Below, piece by piece: positions 7,821-15,028 of a stretch of 33,372 nt of DNA. The translations under genes and the position numbers were made by a program. This DNA comes from Chloroflexota bacterium (lineage in GTDB: Bacteria > Chloroflexota > Anaerolineae > Anaerolineales > UBA4823), in contig CP070764.1 in the NCBI GenBank assembly GCA_020349245.1, positions 4,153,689-4,187,060 of the forward strand, given 5' to 3'. Position 1 is the first letter of the stretch, and the number at the start of each line of letters is the position of its first letter. Below the pieces are notes generated by a model. It had not been told where the DNA came from, searched no databases, and saw only the letters and a list, made by a program, of their open reading frames with translations.

Positions 7821-9161
7821 ATGAAGTCAGCTTTACAACTGCCTGGCCCAAAGGCGAAGGCGATCATCGACCGCGATCAAAAGGTGATTTCTCCCTCCTA
7901 CCCAAGAGATTATCCGTTTGTTATGGACATGGGGAGGGGTGTCGAGGTCTGGGATGTCGATGGCAACCACTTCCTTGATTTTGCGGCAGGAATAGCGGTT
8001 ACTTCAACCGGACACAGCCACCCAAAAGTCGTCAAAGCTATCCAGGAACAGGCAGAAAAATTTATCCATATCTCTTCTGATTATTACCATCACCAATGGG
8101 TGTCATTGGGAGAAAAATTAAATCAAATCGCGCCTTTCCAGGAAGATGCCATGTCATTCATGACCAATTCAGGAACTGAAGGCGTTGAAGCGGCAATCAA
8201 GCTGGCCCGCCATTATACAGGGCGCAGTCAATTTATAGGTTTTCTCGGCGGTTTTCATGGGAGAACAATGGGATCCTTGGCTTTCACAGCCAGTAAACCC
8301 CATTACCTGGAAGGCTTTTTCCCCTTGATGAATGGTGTCACCCATGTTCCTTATCCAGATCCCTACCGACCACTATTAATGTCCAAACCCGGGGAGGATT
8401 ATGGTGAAACTGTCGTGCGGTATATTGAGCAGCAGGTTCTTGGGAAGGTCTTACCTCATCGAGATGTCGCCGGAATCCTGGTTGAAACCATTCAAGGTGA
8501 AGGTGGATATATAATCCCTGCACCAGGGTTCTATCCTGCTTTGCGCGATCTCTGCGACAGATATGATATTCTATTGATTGTTGACGAAGTTCAATCTGGC
8601 ATGGGCCGAACGGGTAAGTGGTGGGCGATAGAGCATTTCGATGTTGAGCCAGACATCGTGTGCGTAGGTAAAGGCATCGCTTCAGGCATGCCGCTGGGTG
8701 CGATCATTGCCCGTAAGAGTCTGATGACCTGGACAAAGGGAACGCACGGCAATACATTTGGGGGAAATCCGATCGCCTGCGCTGCCGCGCTCGCCACGAT
8801 TGATCTGATAGAAACTGAATATATGCAAAATGCACAAGAAGTTGGTCAATACATGTTAGAGCGGGTAGTAAAAATCCAGGAACGTCATCCTTATATCGGT
8901 GATGTGAGAGGTAAGGGATTGATGATCGGCGTTGAGTTTGTCAAGGATAGGGAAACCCGAGAAGCTCACCAGAAGCTGCGCGACCGTATAATTCATAAAG
9001 CCTTCGAAGGCGGTTTATTACTTTTAGGCTGTGGAAAGAGCACTATTCGTTTTGCCCCTCCCTTGAATATATCCAAGACACAAGTGGATGAAGGAATGCA
9101 AATCTTTGAAGAAGCGATTTCACTCGCAGTAGGATTGGAAGTTTCCGCCCATGCTGCCTGA
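7821..9161 (+). CDS. Class III PLP-dependent aminotransferase (acetylornithine/GABA aminotransferase family)
   Basis: A 446-residue fold-type I enzyme moving an omega-amino group to a 2-oxo acid. Visible: SGTEGVEAAIKLAR (phosphate-binding region), GGFHGRTMGSLAFT, Asp255 in VDEVQSGMGRTG contacting the PLP ring nitrogen, Lys284 in GKGIASGMPLG as the PLP Schiff-base lysine, and HGNTFGGNPIACAAAL. Length (about 445) fits the GABA/ornithine/5-aminovalerate subgroup better than the shorter ArgD (about 390-400), but the substrate cannot be fixed from sequence. RBS AGGAG precedes ATG 7821. No arginine or GABA genes are nearby. Its end overlaps the histidine kinase gene by 11 nt, suggesting co-translation. 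Confidence 0.88.
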   Translation: MKSALQLPGPKAKAIIDRDQKVISPSYPRDYPFVMDMGRGVEVWDVDGNHFLDFAAGIAVTSTGHSHPKVVKAIQEQAEKFIHISSDYYHHQWVSLGEKLNQIAPFQEDAMSFMTNSGTEGVEAAIKLARHYTGRSQFIGFLGGFHGRTMGSLAFTASKPHYLEGFFPLMNGVTHVPYPDPYRPLLMSKPGEDYGETVVRYIEQQVLGKVLPHRDVAGILVETIQGEGGYIIPAPGFYPALRDLCDRYDILLIVDEVQSGMGRTGKWWAIEHFDVEPDIVCVGKGIASGMPLGAIIARKSLMTWTKGTHGNTFGGNPIACAAALATIDLIETEYMQNAQEVGQYMLERVVKIQERHPYIGDVRGKGLMIGVEFVKDRETREAHQKLRDRIIHKAFEGGLLLLGCGKSTIRFAPPLNISKTQVDEGMQIFEEAISLAVGLEVSAHAA

Positions 9162-10701
9162 TTTTCGAGTCCGCCAGAGAGATTATTTATTAGAGCTTGG
9201 TCGTGCAATTACCCAGGAACTCGAGCTGGATAAATTGCTCAATCGGATCTTGAATATCTCTGTCGAGATGCTCGCTGGCCAGGCAGGATTGATCTCTCTG
9301 CGAGGTGAAGAAGGGGGCTGGACGATCGCCGTCTCCCATGGAATACCATCTGCTTTCTTAAATTACCTTGACCCATTGCTCAAAGCAATCCCTGATCAAG
9401 AAGACCCGGCCAAGTTTGAACTACCTCAAATTAATACTTTGCTGAAAGAGGTAACCAGGATAGCAAGCCTGGGCTTTTTGGATGGGGTAGGATTACCCCT
9501 GGTATTTCGGAGTCGCGTGGTTGGTATGATCTTCATTTTTAGAAATTATTCAGGCAGGTTTTCTGGGAATGACCGGGCATTGTTGCAAAGTTTTGCGGAC
9601 CAGGCAGCCATCGCAGTTCGCAATGCCCAGTTTTACACACAGATCCGCCGAGAAAAACAGCGCATGGATACCCTCCTGGATTCAGCAGCTGATGGTATTT
9701 TGATCTTAAATGCTGAGCGGGTTATCGAACGCTGCAACCCTGCCTTTGGGAATTTATGGGGGATGCCGATCGAGAAAATTGTCGATCGACCTCACCAGGA
9801 TGTGATTCGCTGGACACATATCGAAAATGGCCTCACCCTCGAACAAGCTTTAGCACAAGGATGGCCGCTCACTCCACATGCCACACTTTACGTGGAAGGT
9901 GATTTAGATCGTCCTGAAGAAATGCCTTTACCGGTTGGGATTACCTACGCACCCTTACTCTCCACCGAAGAGCAGCTGATAAATATCGTGGCAACCATCA
10001 GGGATATCTCACATTTTCGTGAAGCCGATGAGATTAAGCGTACCTTTATCTCGGTGATCAGCCACGAATTAAAAACGCCTGTAGCATTAATCAAAGGATA
10101 TGTGGGTACCCTGCGCCGGGAGGATGCGGTTTGGGACAGGGAAGTTGTCCAAGATAGTCTCGCAGTAATTGAAGACGAAGCGGACCGGTTGACAGAATTA
10201 ATTGAGAACTTGCTGGATGCAACCCGTTTGCAGAGCGGGACCCTTTCATTAAACCGTACAGATCTATCGATAGCCAATACCGCCCAACGGGTGGTTGAGA
10301 GATTTACTATTCAAGCCCCAAAGCACCAATTTGTGGTCGATTTTCCCGCTAATTTCCCCGTGATCATGGGAGATGAAGATCGCCTTGAACAGGTGTTGTA
10401 CAATTTGCTCTCAAATGCAGTCAAATATTCACCAAATGGCGGTGAAATCAGGATCAGTGGCCAAGTGCATGGTGGGCAGATTGTAGTTTGCATCTCAGAT
10501 CAGGGACCGGGAATAGCTCCGGGTGATATTCCTTATATCTTTGATCGCTTCTATCGCTCTACCGAAGCGAGTAAGAAAACCAAAGGTGCAGGTTTGGGTC
10601 TTTTCCTATCGCGCGCAGTTGTGGAAGCTCACGGTGGTCGCATCTGGGTAGATCCGATGCCTGACCACGGTGCCCGAATTTGTTTTTCATTACCCCGTTG
10701 A
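9151..10701 (+). CDS. Soluble sensor histidine kinase (GAF-PAS-HisKA-HATPase)
   Basis: A 516-residue two-component sensor kinase. Domain order: GAF (about residues 20-165), PAS (about 172-285, LLDSAADGILILNAERVIE), HisKA with phospho-acceptor His305 in SVISHELKTP, and an HATPase_c domain with N box (LYNLLSNAVKYSPNGG), G1 (DQGPGIAPGD), F box (IFDRFYR) and G2 (GAGLGLFLSRAVVEAHGG). There is no signal peptide or transmembrane segment, so it should sense an intracellular signal through GAF or PAS. ATG 9151 lies within the end of the aminotransferase gene, with GGAAG about 9 nt upstream. No response regulator gene follows; the partner is encoded elsewhere. Confidence 0.92.
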   Translation: MLPDFRVRQRDYLLELGRAITQELELDKLLNRILNISVEMLAGQAGLISLRGEEGGWTIAVSHGIPSAFLNYLDPLLKAIPDQEDPAKFELPQINTLLKEVTRIASLGFLDGVGLPLVFRSRVVGMIFIFRNYSGRFSGNDRALLQSFADQAAIAVRNAQFYTQIRREKQRMDTLLDSAADGILILNAERVIERCNPAFGNLWGMPIEKIVDRPHQDVIRWTHIENGLTLEQALAQGWPLTPHATLYVEGDLDRPEEMPLPVGITYAPLLSTEEQLINIVATIRDISHFREADEIKRTFISVISHELKTPVALIKGYVGTLRREDAVWDREVVQDSLAVIEDEADRLTELIENLLDATRLQSGTLSLNRTDLSIANTAQRVVERFTIQAPKHQFVVDFPANFPVIMGDEDRLEQVLYNLLSNAVKYSPNGGEIRISGQVHGGQIVVCISDQGPGIAPGDIPYIFDRFYRSTEASKKTKGAGLGLFLSRAVVEAHGGRIWVDPMPDHGARICFSLPR

Positions 10702-10704
10702 GTG

Positions 10705-10710
10705 TATAAT
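10705..10710 (+). promoter_or_regulatory. Candidate -10 (TATAAT) for the CpXC gene
   Basis: A perfect TATAAT lies 4 bp after the kinase stop codon. TG directly abuts it rather than being separated by one base, and no good -35 is seen. It would give a leader of about 135 nt that contains the inverted repeats at 10734-10764. Confidence 0.4.
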
Positions 10711-10733
10711 CTACCCGGCATGGGAATGGATTT

Positions 10734-10764
10734 TTACAGGTTTATTACTACCTGTTTGCTGTAA
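10734..10764 (+). repeat. Overlapping, mutually exclusive inverted repeats in the CpXC leader
   Basis: ACAGGT (10736-10741) can pair with ACCTGT (10750-10755), while TTACAG (10734-10739) can pair with CTGTAA (10759-10764). The two stems share bases and cannot form together. No T-run follows. This may be an operator or RNA structure; it could also be chance in AT-rich intergenic DNA. Confidence 0.35.
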
Positions 10765-10853
10765 TTTCCTTCTCCCCAGGTTTCTGAATAATTTGTTCTT
10801 ATCCAGAGGACATTTGCCTTTATCTGGTTAAGAAATTTCTTTAGGAGTAAAGG

Positions 10854-12206
10854 ATGCCCCGAACACAAATTAATTGTCCAAATTGCAAGCAACCCATCCT
10901 GGCTGATGTAGAACAACTTTTTGATGTTGCTCAAGATCGGAGTGCAAAAGCAAAATTACTTTCAGGTATGGCGAATTTTGTCCAATGTCAGGTTTGTGGT
11001 TACCAAGGAGGATTGGCCACTCCAATTGTTTACCACGATCCGGAAAAAGAGCTCTTATTAACCTTTGTTCCTCCGGAAGTTGGATTGCCTCGCGATGAAC
11101 AGGAACGTTTAATTGGAAGCCTGATTAACAAGGTCGTAAACCAATTACCAGCTGAAAAGCGCAAAGCCTACCTGCTCACGCCGAAGGCGCACTTAACCAT
11201 GCAAGGTTTAGTGGAGCGGATTTTAGAAGCAGATGGCGTCACAAAGGAAATGATCCAGGCCCAGCAGGATAAGCTGGACTTACTGCAAAAATTATCGACA
11301 ACCAATGACGAAACTTCTCGTTTAAAGTTGCTGAAGGATAAAGAGGAATTAGTTGATTCAGACCTGTTCAACATGTTGAATCGTTTGCTCGAAACCGCAG
11401 CTGCAACTGGTGATCAAAACTCAGTCGAGCAGTTAGAAGTAATTCAGAATTTATTGGTTGAGCATACAGAATTTGGAAAGCAGATTCGCTACCAGTCCCA
11501 AGAAGTACAAGCTGCAATTGAATCTCTCCAGGCAGCTGGGCAGGAATTGACCCGGGAGAAATTACTAAATTTGATGATCGAAGCTCCCAATGACCTCAGA
11601 TTGAGTGCGCTGGTAAGCCTTTCCCGACCAGGTATGGATTACGAATTTTATCAAATTCTCAGCCAGAAAATAGAAAATGCCGATGGAGAGGAGAAGGAAA
11701 ACTTGTCTGTGCTGAGGGAAAAACTGCTGGAACTATCCGATCAGATCGATGCTCAAATTGAATTGAGAGTATCTAGAGCCCGCCAACTCCTCGAAATGAT
11801 TTTGAAGGAGGATGATATTGAGCAGGCGGTTCAGCGAAATGCTTCCCAAATTGATGAATATTTTCTGACCGCGGTGAGGGAATCCCTGGAGGCTGCTCGA
11901 AAAAGTGGTGATCTTGAAACCAGTGCGAAATTGAATCAAATCGAAGAACTTCTTCGCCAGATGACTTCCCAACCTCCTGAAATCGAATTCCTGGAAGAAT
12001 TGCTTGAAGTTGAGGATGATCAGGCACGGCAAGAGTTGCTGGTGAAAAACCAAGAGAAGATAAGCCCAGAATTCTTCCAAATGCTTTCTGGTTTGATGTC
12101 TCAACTCAGCGATTCAGATCAAGATCCGCAACTAGTTGAAAGGGTAAAAACTATCAATCGTCAGGTGTTAAGATTTTCCATGCAGGCAAATTTACAGAGG
12201 GATTGA
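10854..12206 (+). CDS. CpXC-domain protein with long helical C-terminal region
   Basis: A 450-residue protein with an N-terminal CpXC zinc-binding domain: Cys8-Pro-Asn-Cys11 and Cys45-Gln-Val-Cys48 form two CxxC knuckles, followed by a beta-rich section with FVPPEVGLPRDEQ. The remaining 300 or so residues are strongly acidic, Leu/Glu/Gln-rich and helical, containing what look like degenerate helical repeats (for example segments around LNRLLETAAATGD and ARQLLEMILKEDD). The molecular role of CpXC proteins is unknown to me. ATG 10854 has TAGGAG about 8 nt upstream. It ends 2 nt before the probable TTG start of wecB, so the two are likely co-translated. No membrane segment is seen. Confidence 0.8.
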   Translation: MPRTQINCPNCKQPILADVEQLFDVAQDRSAKAKLLSGMANFVQCQVCGYQGGLATPIVYHDPEKELLLTFVPPEVGLPRDEQERLIGSLINKVVNQLPAEKRKAYLLTPKAHLTMQGLVERILEADGVTKEMIQAQQDKLDLLQKLSTTNDETSRLKLLKDKEELVDSDLFNMLNRLLETAAATGDQNSVEQLEVIQNLLVEHTEFGKQIRYQSQEVQAAIESLQAAGQELTREKLLNLMIEAPNDLRLSALVSLSRPGMDYEFYQILSQKIENADGEEKENLSVLREKLLELSDQIDAQIELRVSRARQLLEMILKEDDIEQAVQRNASQIDEYFLTAVRESLEAARKSGDLETSAKLNQIEELLRQMTSQPPEIEFLEELLEVEDDQARQELLVKNQEKISPEFFQMLSGLMSQLSDSDQDPQLVERVKTINRQVLRFSMQANLQRD

Positions 12207-12208
12207 TA

Positions 12209-13291
12209 TTGCGTATATTGCATGTTGTTGGGGCTCGACCGAATTTTATGAAGGCAGCCCCGATCATCCGGGCGGTTACTCGCTTAGGCTCAGAGTTTCA
12301 GCAATTGCTGGTTCATACTGGTCAACACTATGACGCGCAGATGTCGCAGATATTTTTTGATGAGCTGGAGCTGCCCCAGCCGGACGTCAACCTTGAGGTT
12401 GGATCTGGCAGCCATGCCTGGCAGACCGCTCAAATCATGGTTCGGTTTGAACCGGTCTTGTTGGATTACCAGCCTGATTGGGTTGTGGTTTATGGTGATG
12501 TCAATTCCACTCTGGCCAGCTCATTAGTCAGTAGTAAACTCGGAATTCGGGTTGCCCATGTCGAGGCAGGGTTGCGTTCCTATGATCGGAGCATGCCGGA
12601 AGAGGTCAACCGCCTGGTTACCGACCAAATCGCGGATCTCCTCTTCACGCCATCAGAAGATGCAAATATAAATCTGGAACGTGAGGGGATCAATCCGAAA
12701 AAGATTTATCTTGTGGGGAATGTGATGATTGATACCCTGGTGAATCTCCTGCCCAAGGCTGAGAAGAAATGGCCTGCGCTGTCTGAACGATTTCCTTTTG
12801 AACGTTATATCCTGGTCACAATCCATCGACCATCTAATGTTGATAATCCTGCTACATTGTCTGAGATAATGACCGCCCTGGACGCAATGAGCCTGGAAGT
12901 ACCAGTAATTTTCCCCGTCCATCCCCGTACAGAAGAGCAGATCATGGCAGCTGGTCTAATGCCCAAGAACTCTCAATTCCTACTCGTTGACCCTCTCGGA
13001 TATGTGGATTTTCTTGCTCTTCAAGTCCATGCCTCTCTTGTGCTGACAGATTCAGGAGGCATCCAGGAGGAGACAACCTATTTGGGAATCCCCTGCATGA
13101 CCGCAAGGGCGAATACTGAAAGACCGGTTACCATCAGCCTGGGGACAAACCAGCTTATTCAGAGCAAATCATCTTCTTTGGTCCCGGCGATGCGGACCAG
13201 GCTTGAATCACAAAACCATACCCATCAGATACCCCCATTATGGGATGGGCGCACAGCTGAGAGGATCGTTCAAGTCTTTCAAGAGATTTAG
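12209..13291 (+). CDS. wecB: UDP-N-acetylglucosamine 2-epimerase (non-hydrolysing)
   Basis: A 360-residue GT-B-fold enzyme interconverting UDP-GlcNAc and UDP-ManNAc, which supplies ManNAc units for surface polysaccharides. Motifs: VVGARPNFMKAAPI at the start, HTGQHYD, VVVYGDVNST, HVEAGLRSYDRSMPEEVNR, TIHRPSNVD, and TDSGGIQEE. TTG 12209 is chosen because AGAGG ends 8 nt before it and the protein then begins MRILHVVGARPNF as in the family; the TTG at 12203 is too close to that site. It directly follows the CpXC gene. The product could feed the polysaccharide locus that starts at 29.3 kb, but no ManNAc-specific gene is seen in the window. Confidence 0.93.
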   Translation: MRILHVVGARPNFMKAAPIIRAVTRLGSEFQQLLVHTGQHYDAQMSQIFFDELELPQPDVNLEVGSGSHAWQTAQIMVRFEPVLLDYQPDWVVVYGDVNSTLASSLVSSKLGIRVAHVEAGLRSYDRSMPEEVNRLVTDQIADLLFTPSEDANINLEREGINPKKIYLVGNVMIDTLVNLLPKAEKKWPALSERFPFERYILVTIHRPSNVDNPATLSEIMTALDAMSLEVPVIFPVHPRTEEQIMAAGLMPKNSQFLLVDPLGYVDFLALQVHASLVLTDSGGIQEETTYLGIPCMTARANTERPVTISLGTNQLIQSKSSSLVPAMRTRLESQNHTHQIPPLWDGRTAERIVQVFQEI

Positions 13292-13306
13292 AAAAAGGTT
13301 TGCTGG

Positions 13307-13978
13307 TTATGATGGCGGGTTATCAAGCCGCAATCCATGACCCCGCACGGTGATGATAAATGGATGCAGGTTATCAATTGCAGCCAGTCTTTCCCGTAAG
13401 CGCCGTACTAAAGCATCCAATGCTTGTTCAGAAACGTCTAAAGCGTTTTCAGCCCCCCAAATTTCTGAAATTATCTCCTTGCGGGGCACAACCCGATCTT
13501 GGCGTTCGTATAGCAATTCCAGCAATTGAAATTGAGAGGCAGAAAGGGGTGGGATCACTTCCTCGGTACCGATCCAAACCTGTCTGGAGCTTTTATCCAG
13601 TTTGAGTAATCCTTCTCGAACTGGTGAAATTCCCTCCATGGTTCCCATTTCCAGCGGCATAGTTGCATCTGAACTGAGGTATATGAATTGTTGGGCAAAA
13701 GCAATTTGGATCATATCCCCATCCTTAAGTAACTCCGGTTCGGAAACGAGAGCCCCATTCAGATGGGTTCCATTCTTACTGCCTAAGTCTTCTATTGTCG
13801 CCCCTGAATTTGTCAACGTCAAGCAGGCATGCCTCCTTGACACCTGGCGATTTGGTATCATAATTTCACATTCCACGTCCCGACCGATGATAATTTTATC
13901 TCCAATCATCCAGCGTTGGCCATTGAGTGGGCCAGATTGCCCGACCAAGACAGGTTTATCCTCATTATTTTTCGCCAT
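13307..13978 (-). CDS. FHA domain fused to an OmpR/PhoB-type winged-helix DNA-binding domain
   Basis: A 223-residue probable transcription regulator. The N-terminal FHA domain (about residues 25-105) has the phosphothreonine-binding residues: GRD (32-34), SRRH (47-50) and GSKNGTHLNG (66-75). The C-terminal winged helix (about 125-218) matches the Trans_reg_C family: LSASQFQLLELLYER, VPRKEIISEIWG, ALDALVRRLRERL, and a wing ending TVRGHGLRL. There is no receiver domain, so phosphothreonine recognition appears to replace aspartate phosphorylation. GGAGG lies 8 nt before ATG 13978. It is divergent from a Ser/Thr kinase gene with 54 bp between. Mycobacterial EmbR combines the same functions (DNA binding plus FHA, acting with PknH) in a different domain order. 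Confidence 0.88.
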   Translation of the reverse strand: MAKNNEDKPVLVGQSGPLNGQRWMIGDKIIIGRDVECEIMIPNRQVSRRHACLTLTNSGATIEDLGSKNGTHLNGALVSEPELLKDGDMIQIAFAQQFIYLSSDATMPLEMGTMEGISPVREGLLKLDKSSRQVWIGTEEVIPPLSASQFQLLELLYERQDRVVPRKEIISEIWGAENALDVSEQALDALVRRLRERLAAIDNLHPFIITVRGHGLRLDNPPS

Positions 13979-13993
13979 CTTGAGAGCCTCCGT

Positions 13994-14006
13994 TGGTATA
14001 ATACCA
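13994..14006. promoter_or_regulatory. Palindromic extended -10 between the FHA regulator and the Ser/Thr kinase
   Basis: TGGTATAATACCA is a 13-bp palindrome around one central base. On the plus strand it gives TGG-TATAAT, an ideal extended -10 for the kinase gene (start near 14009, ATG 14033). On the minus strand it gives TGG-TATTAT, whose start near 13991 would leave a leader of about 13 nt that just includes GGAGG for the FHA gene. It could therefore fire both ways, or be an operator. Confidence 0.6.
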
Positions 14007-14032
14007 TTTAATCTGAGGAATGAAGAAGGAAA

Positions 14033-15022
14033 ATGCCGACTCCTCTAGAACCTGGCGTAATTTTACGCGATCGTTATAAAATTCGTCGGATTATCGGCCA
14101 GGGAGGTATGGGATCGATCTATCTGGCTGAAGATATCCGCTTGGAGGGTCGTCAGTGCGCGCTTAAAGAAGTCCAACATGAGAGTTCCATGCATGATGAT
14201 ACTCTCAAACAAGCAAGAGAGCAGTTCCTCCGGGAAGCACAAATTCTCGCCAGACTCGATCACCCCAATTTACCGAAAGTGTCCGATTACTTTTCCAAAG
14301 AAAACATGGAATACCTGGTGATGGATTATGTACCTGGAGATGACCTGCGCACCTTGATGCTGGACGCCCGTCGGAAGAAAACATTTCTTGCTGAACGTGA
14401 TGTCCTTGGGTGGGCTGTTCAATTAGCGGATGCTTTAGGTTATATGCACCGCCAAGATCCACCGATCCTGCACCGGGATATTAAACCTAGCAATCTCAAG
14501 CTCACTCCAAGTGGATTGATTAAACTGGTGGATTTTGGGCTAGTGAAACTGCTTGCATCAGAAGAAATGACGATCACGATACTTCAGGGGCGAGGCACAG
14601 CGTTGTATACACCACTCGAGCAATACGGTGGTGATACCGGACATACGGATGTGCGCAGCGATATCTATGCCTTCGGAGCAACGTTATATCATTTGCTTAC
14701 CAACATTCCGCCAGTGGAAGCAAGAGAACGATTTTTACATCCCGAAAGTCTTATTCCACTTCGGCAAATTAATCCAGATATATCCGTTAGGACCGAGCGG
14801 GCAATCCTGTGGGCTTTGAATTTACATCCTGATGAGCGTCCTCAGAATATTGAGGAGTTTCGCCAGAGCCTGGTTGGGAGAGCGAATCCTGTAACCCAAC
14901 CTCGCCATCAACTGCCAAGACCTTCATTTGCTGACTTGGTTGGGACTCCGGTTGACAGGGTCCTGGTCGCTTTTGCTATCTTGGTGATAATTCTAAGTTT
15001 TATAGTAACTATGCTGTATTGA
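14033..15022 (+). CDS. Tail-anchored Ser/Thr protein kinase (PknB-like)
   Basis: A 329-residue Hanks-type kinase. Motifs: glycine loop [10 protein letters not shown] (21-30), ATP-binding Lys45 (CALKEV), helix-C Glu in FLREAQIL, catalytic HRDIKPSN (Asp149), DFG (Asp167), and an activation loop with several Thr ([21 protein letters not shown]) where the usual APE reads PLEQ. After the kinase domain comes a short linker and one transmembrane helix (about 307-326), leaving only about three residues beyond it. It lacks PASTA or any other extracytoplasmic sensor, so the kinase faces the cytoplasm and the signal is not obvious. It diverges from the FHA regulator and converges with the GH3-like gene (6 bp between stops). 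Confidence 0.93.
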   Translation: MPTPLEPGVILRDRYKIRRIIGQGGMGSIYLAEDIRLEGRQCALKEVQHESSMHDDTLKQAREQFLREAQILARLDHPNLPKVSDYFSKENMEYLVMDYVPGDDLRTLMLDARRKKTFLAERDVLGWAVQLADALGYMHRQDPPILHRDIKPSNLKLTPSGLIKLVDFGLVKLLASEEMTITILQGRGTALYTPLEQYGGDTGHTDVRSDIYAFGATLYHLLTNIPPVEARERFLHPESLIPLRQINPDISVRTERAILWALNLHPDERPQNIEEFRQSLVGRANPVTQPRHQLPRPSFADLVGTPVDRVLVAFAILVIILSFIVTMLY

Positions 15023-15028
15023 GCAGGG

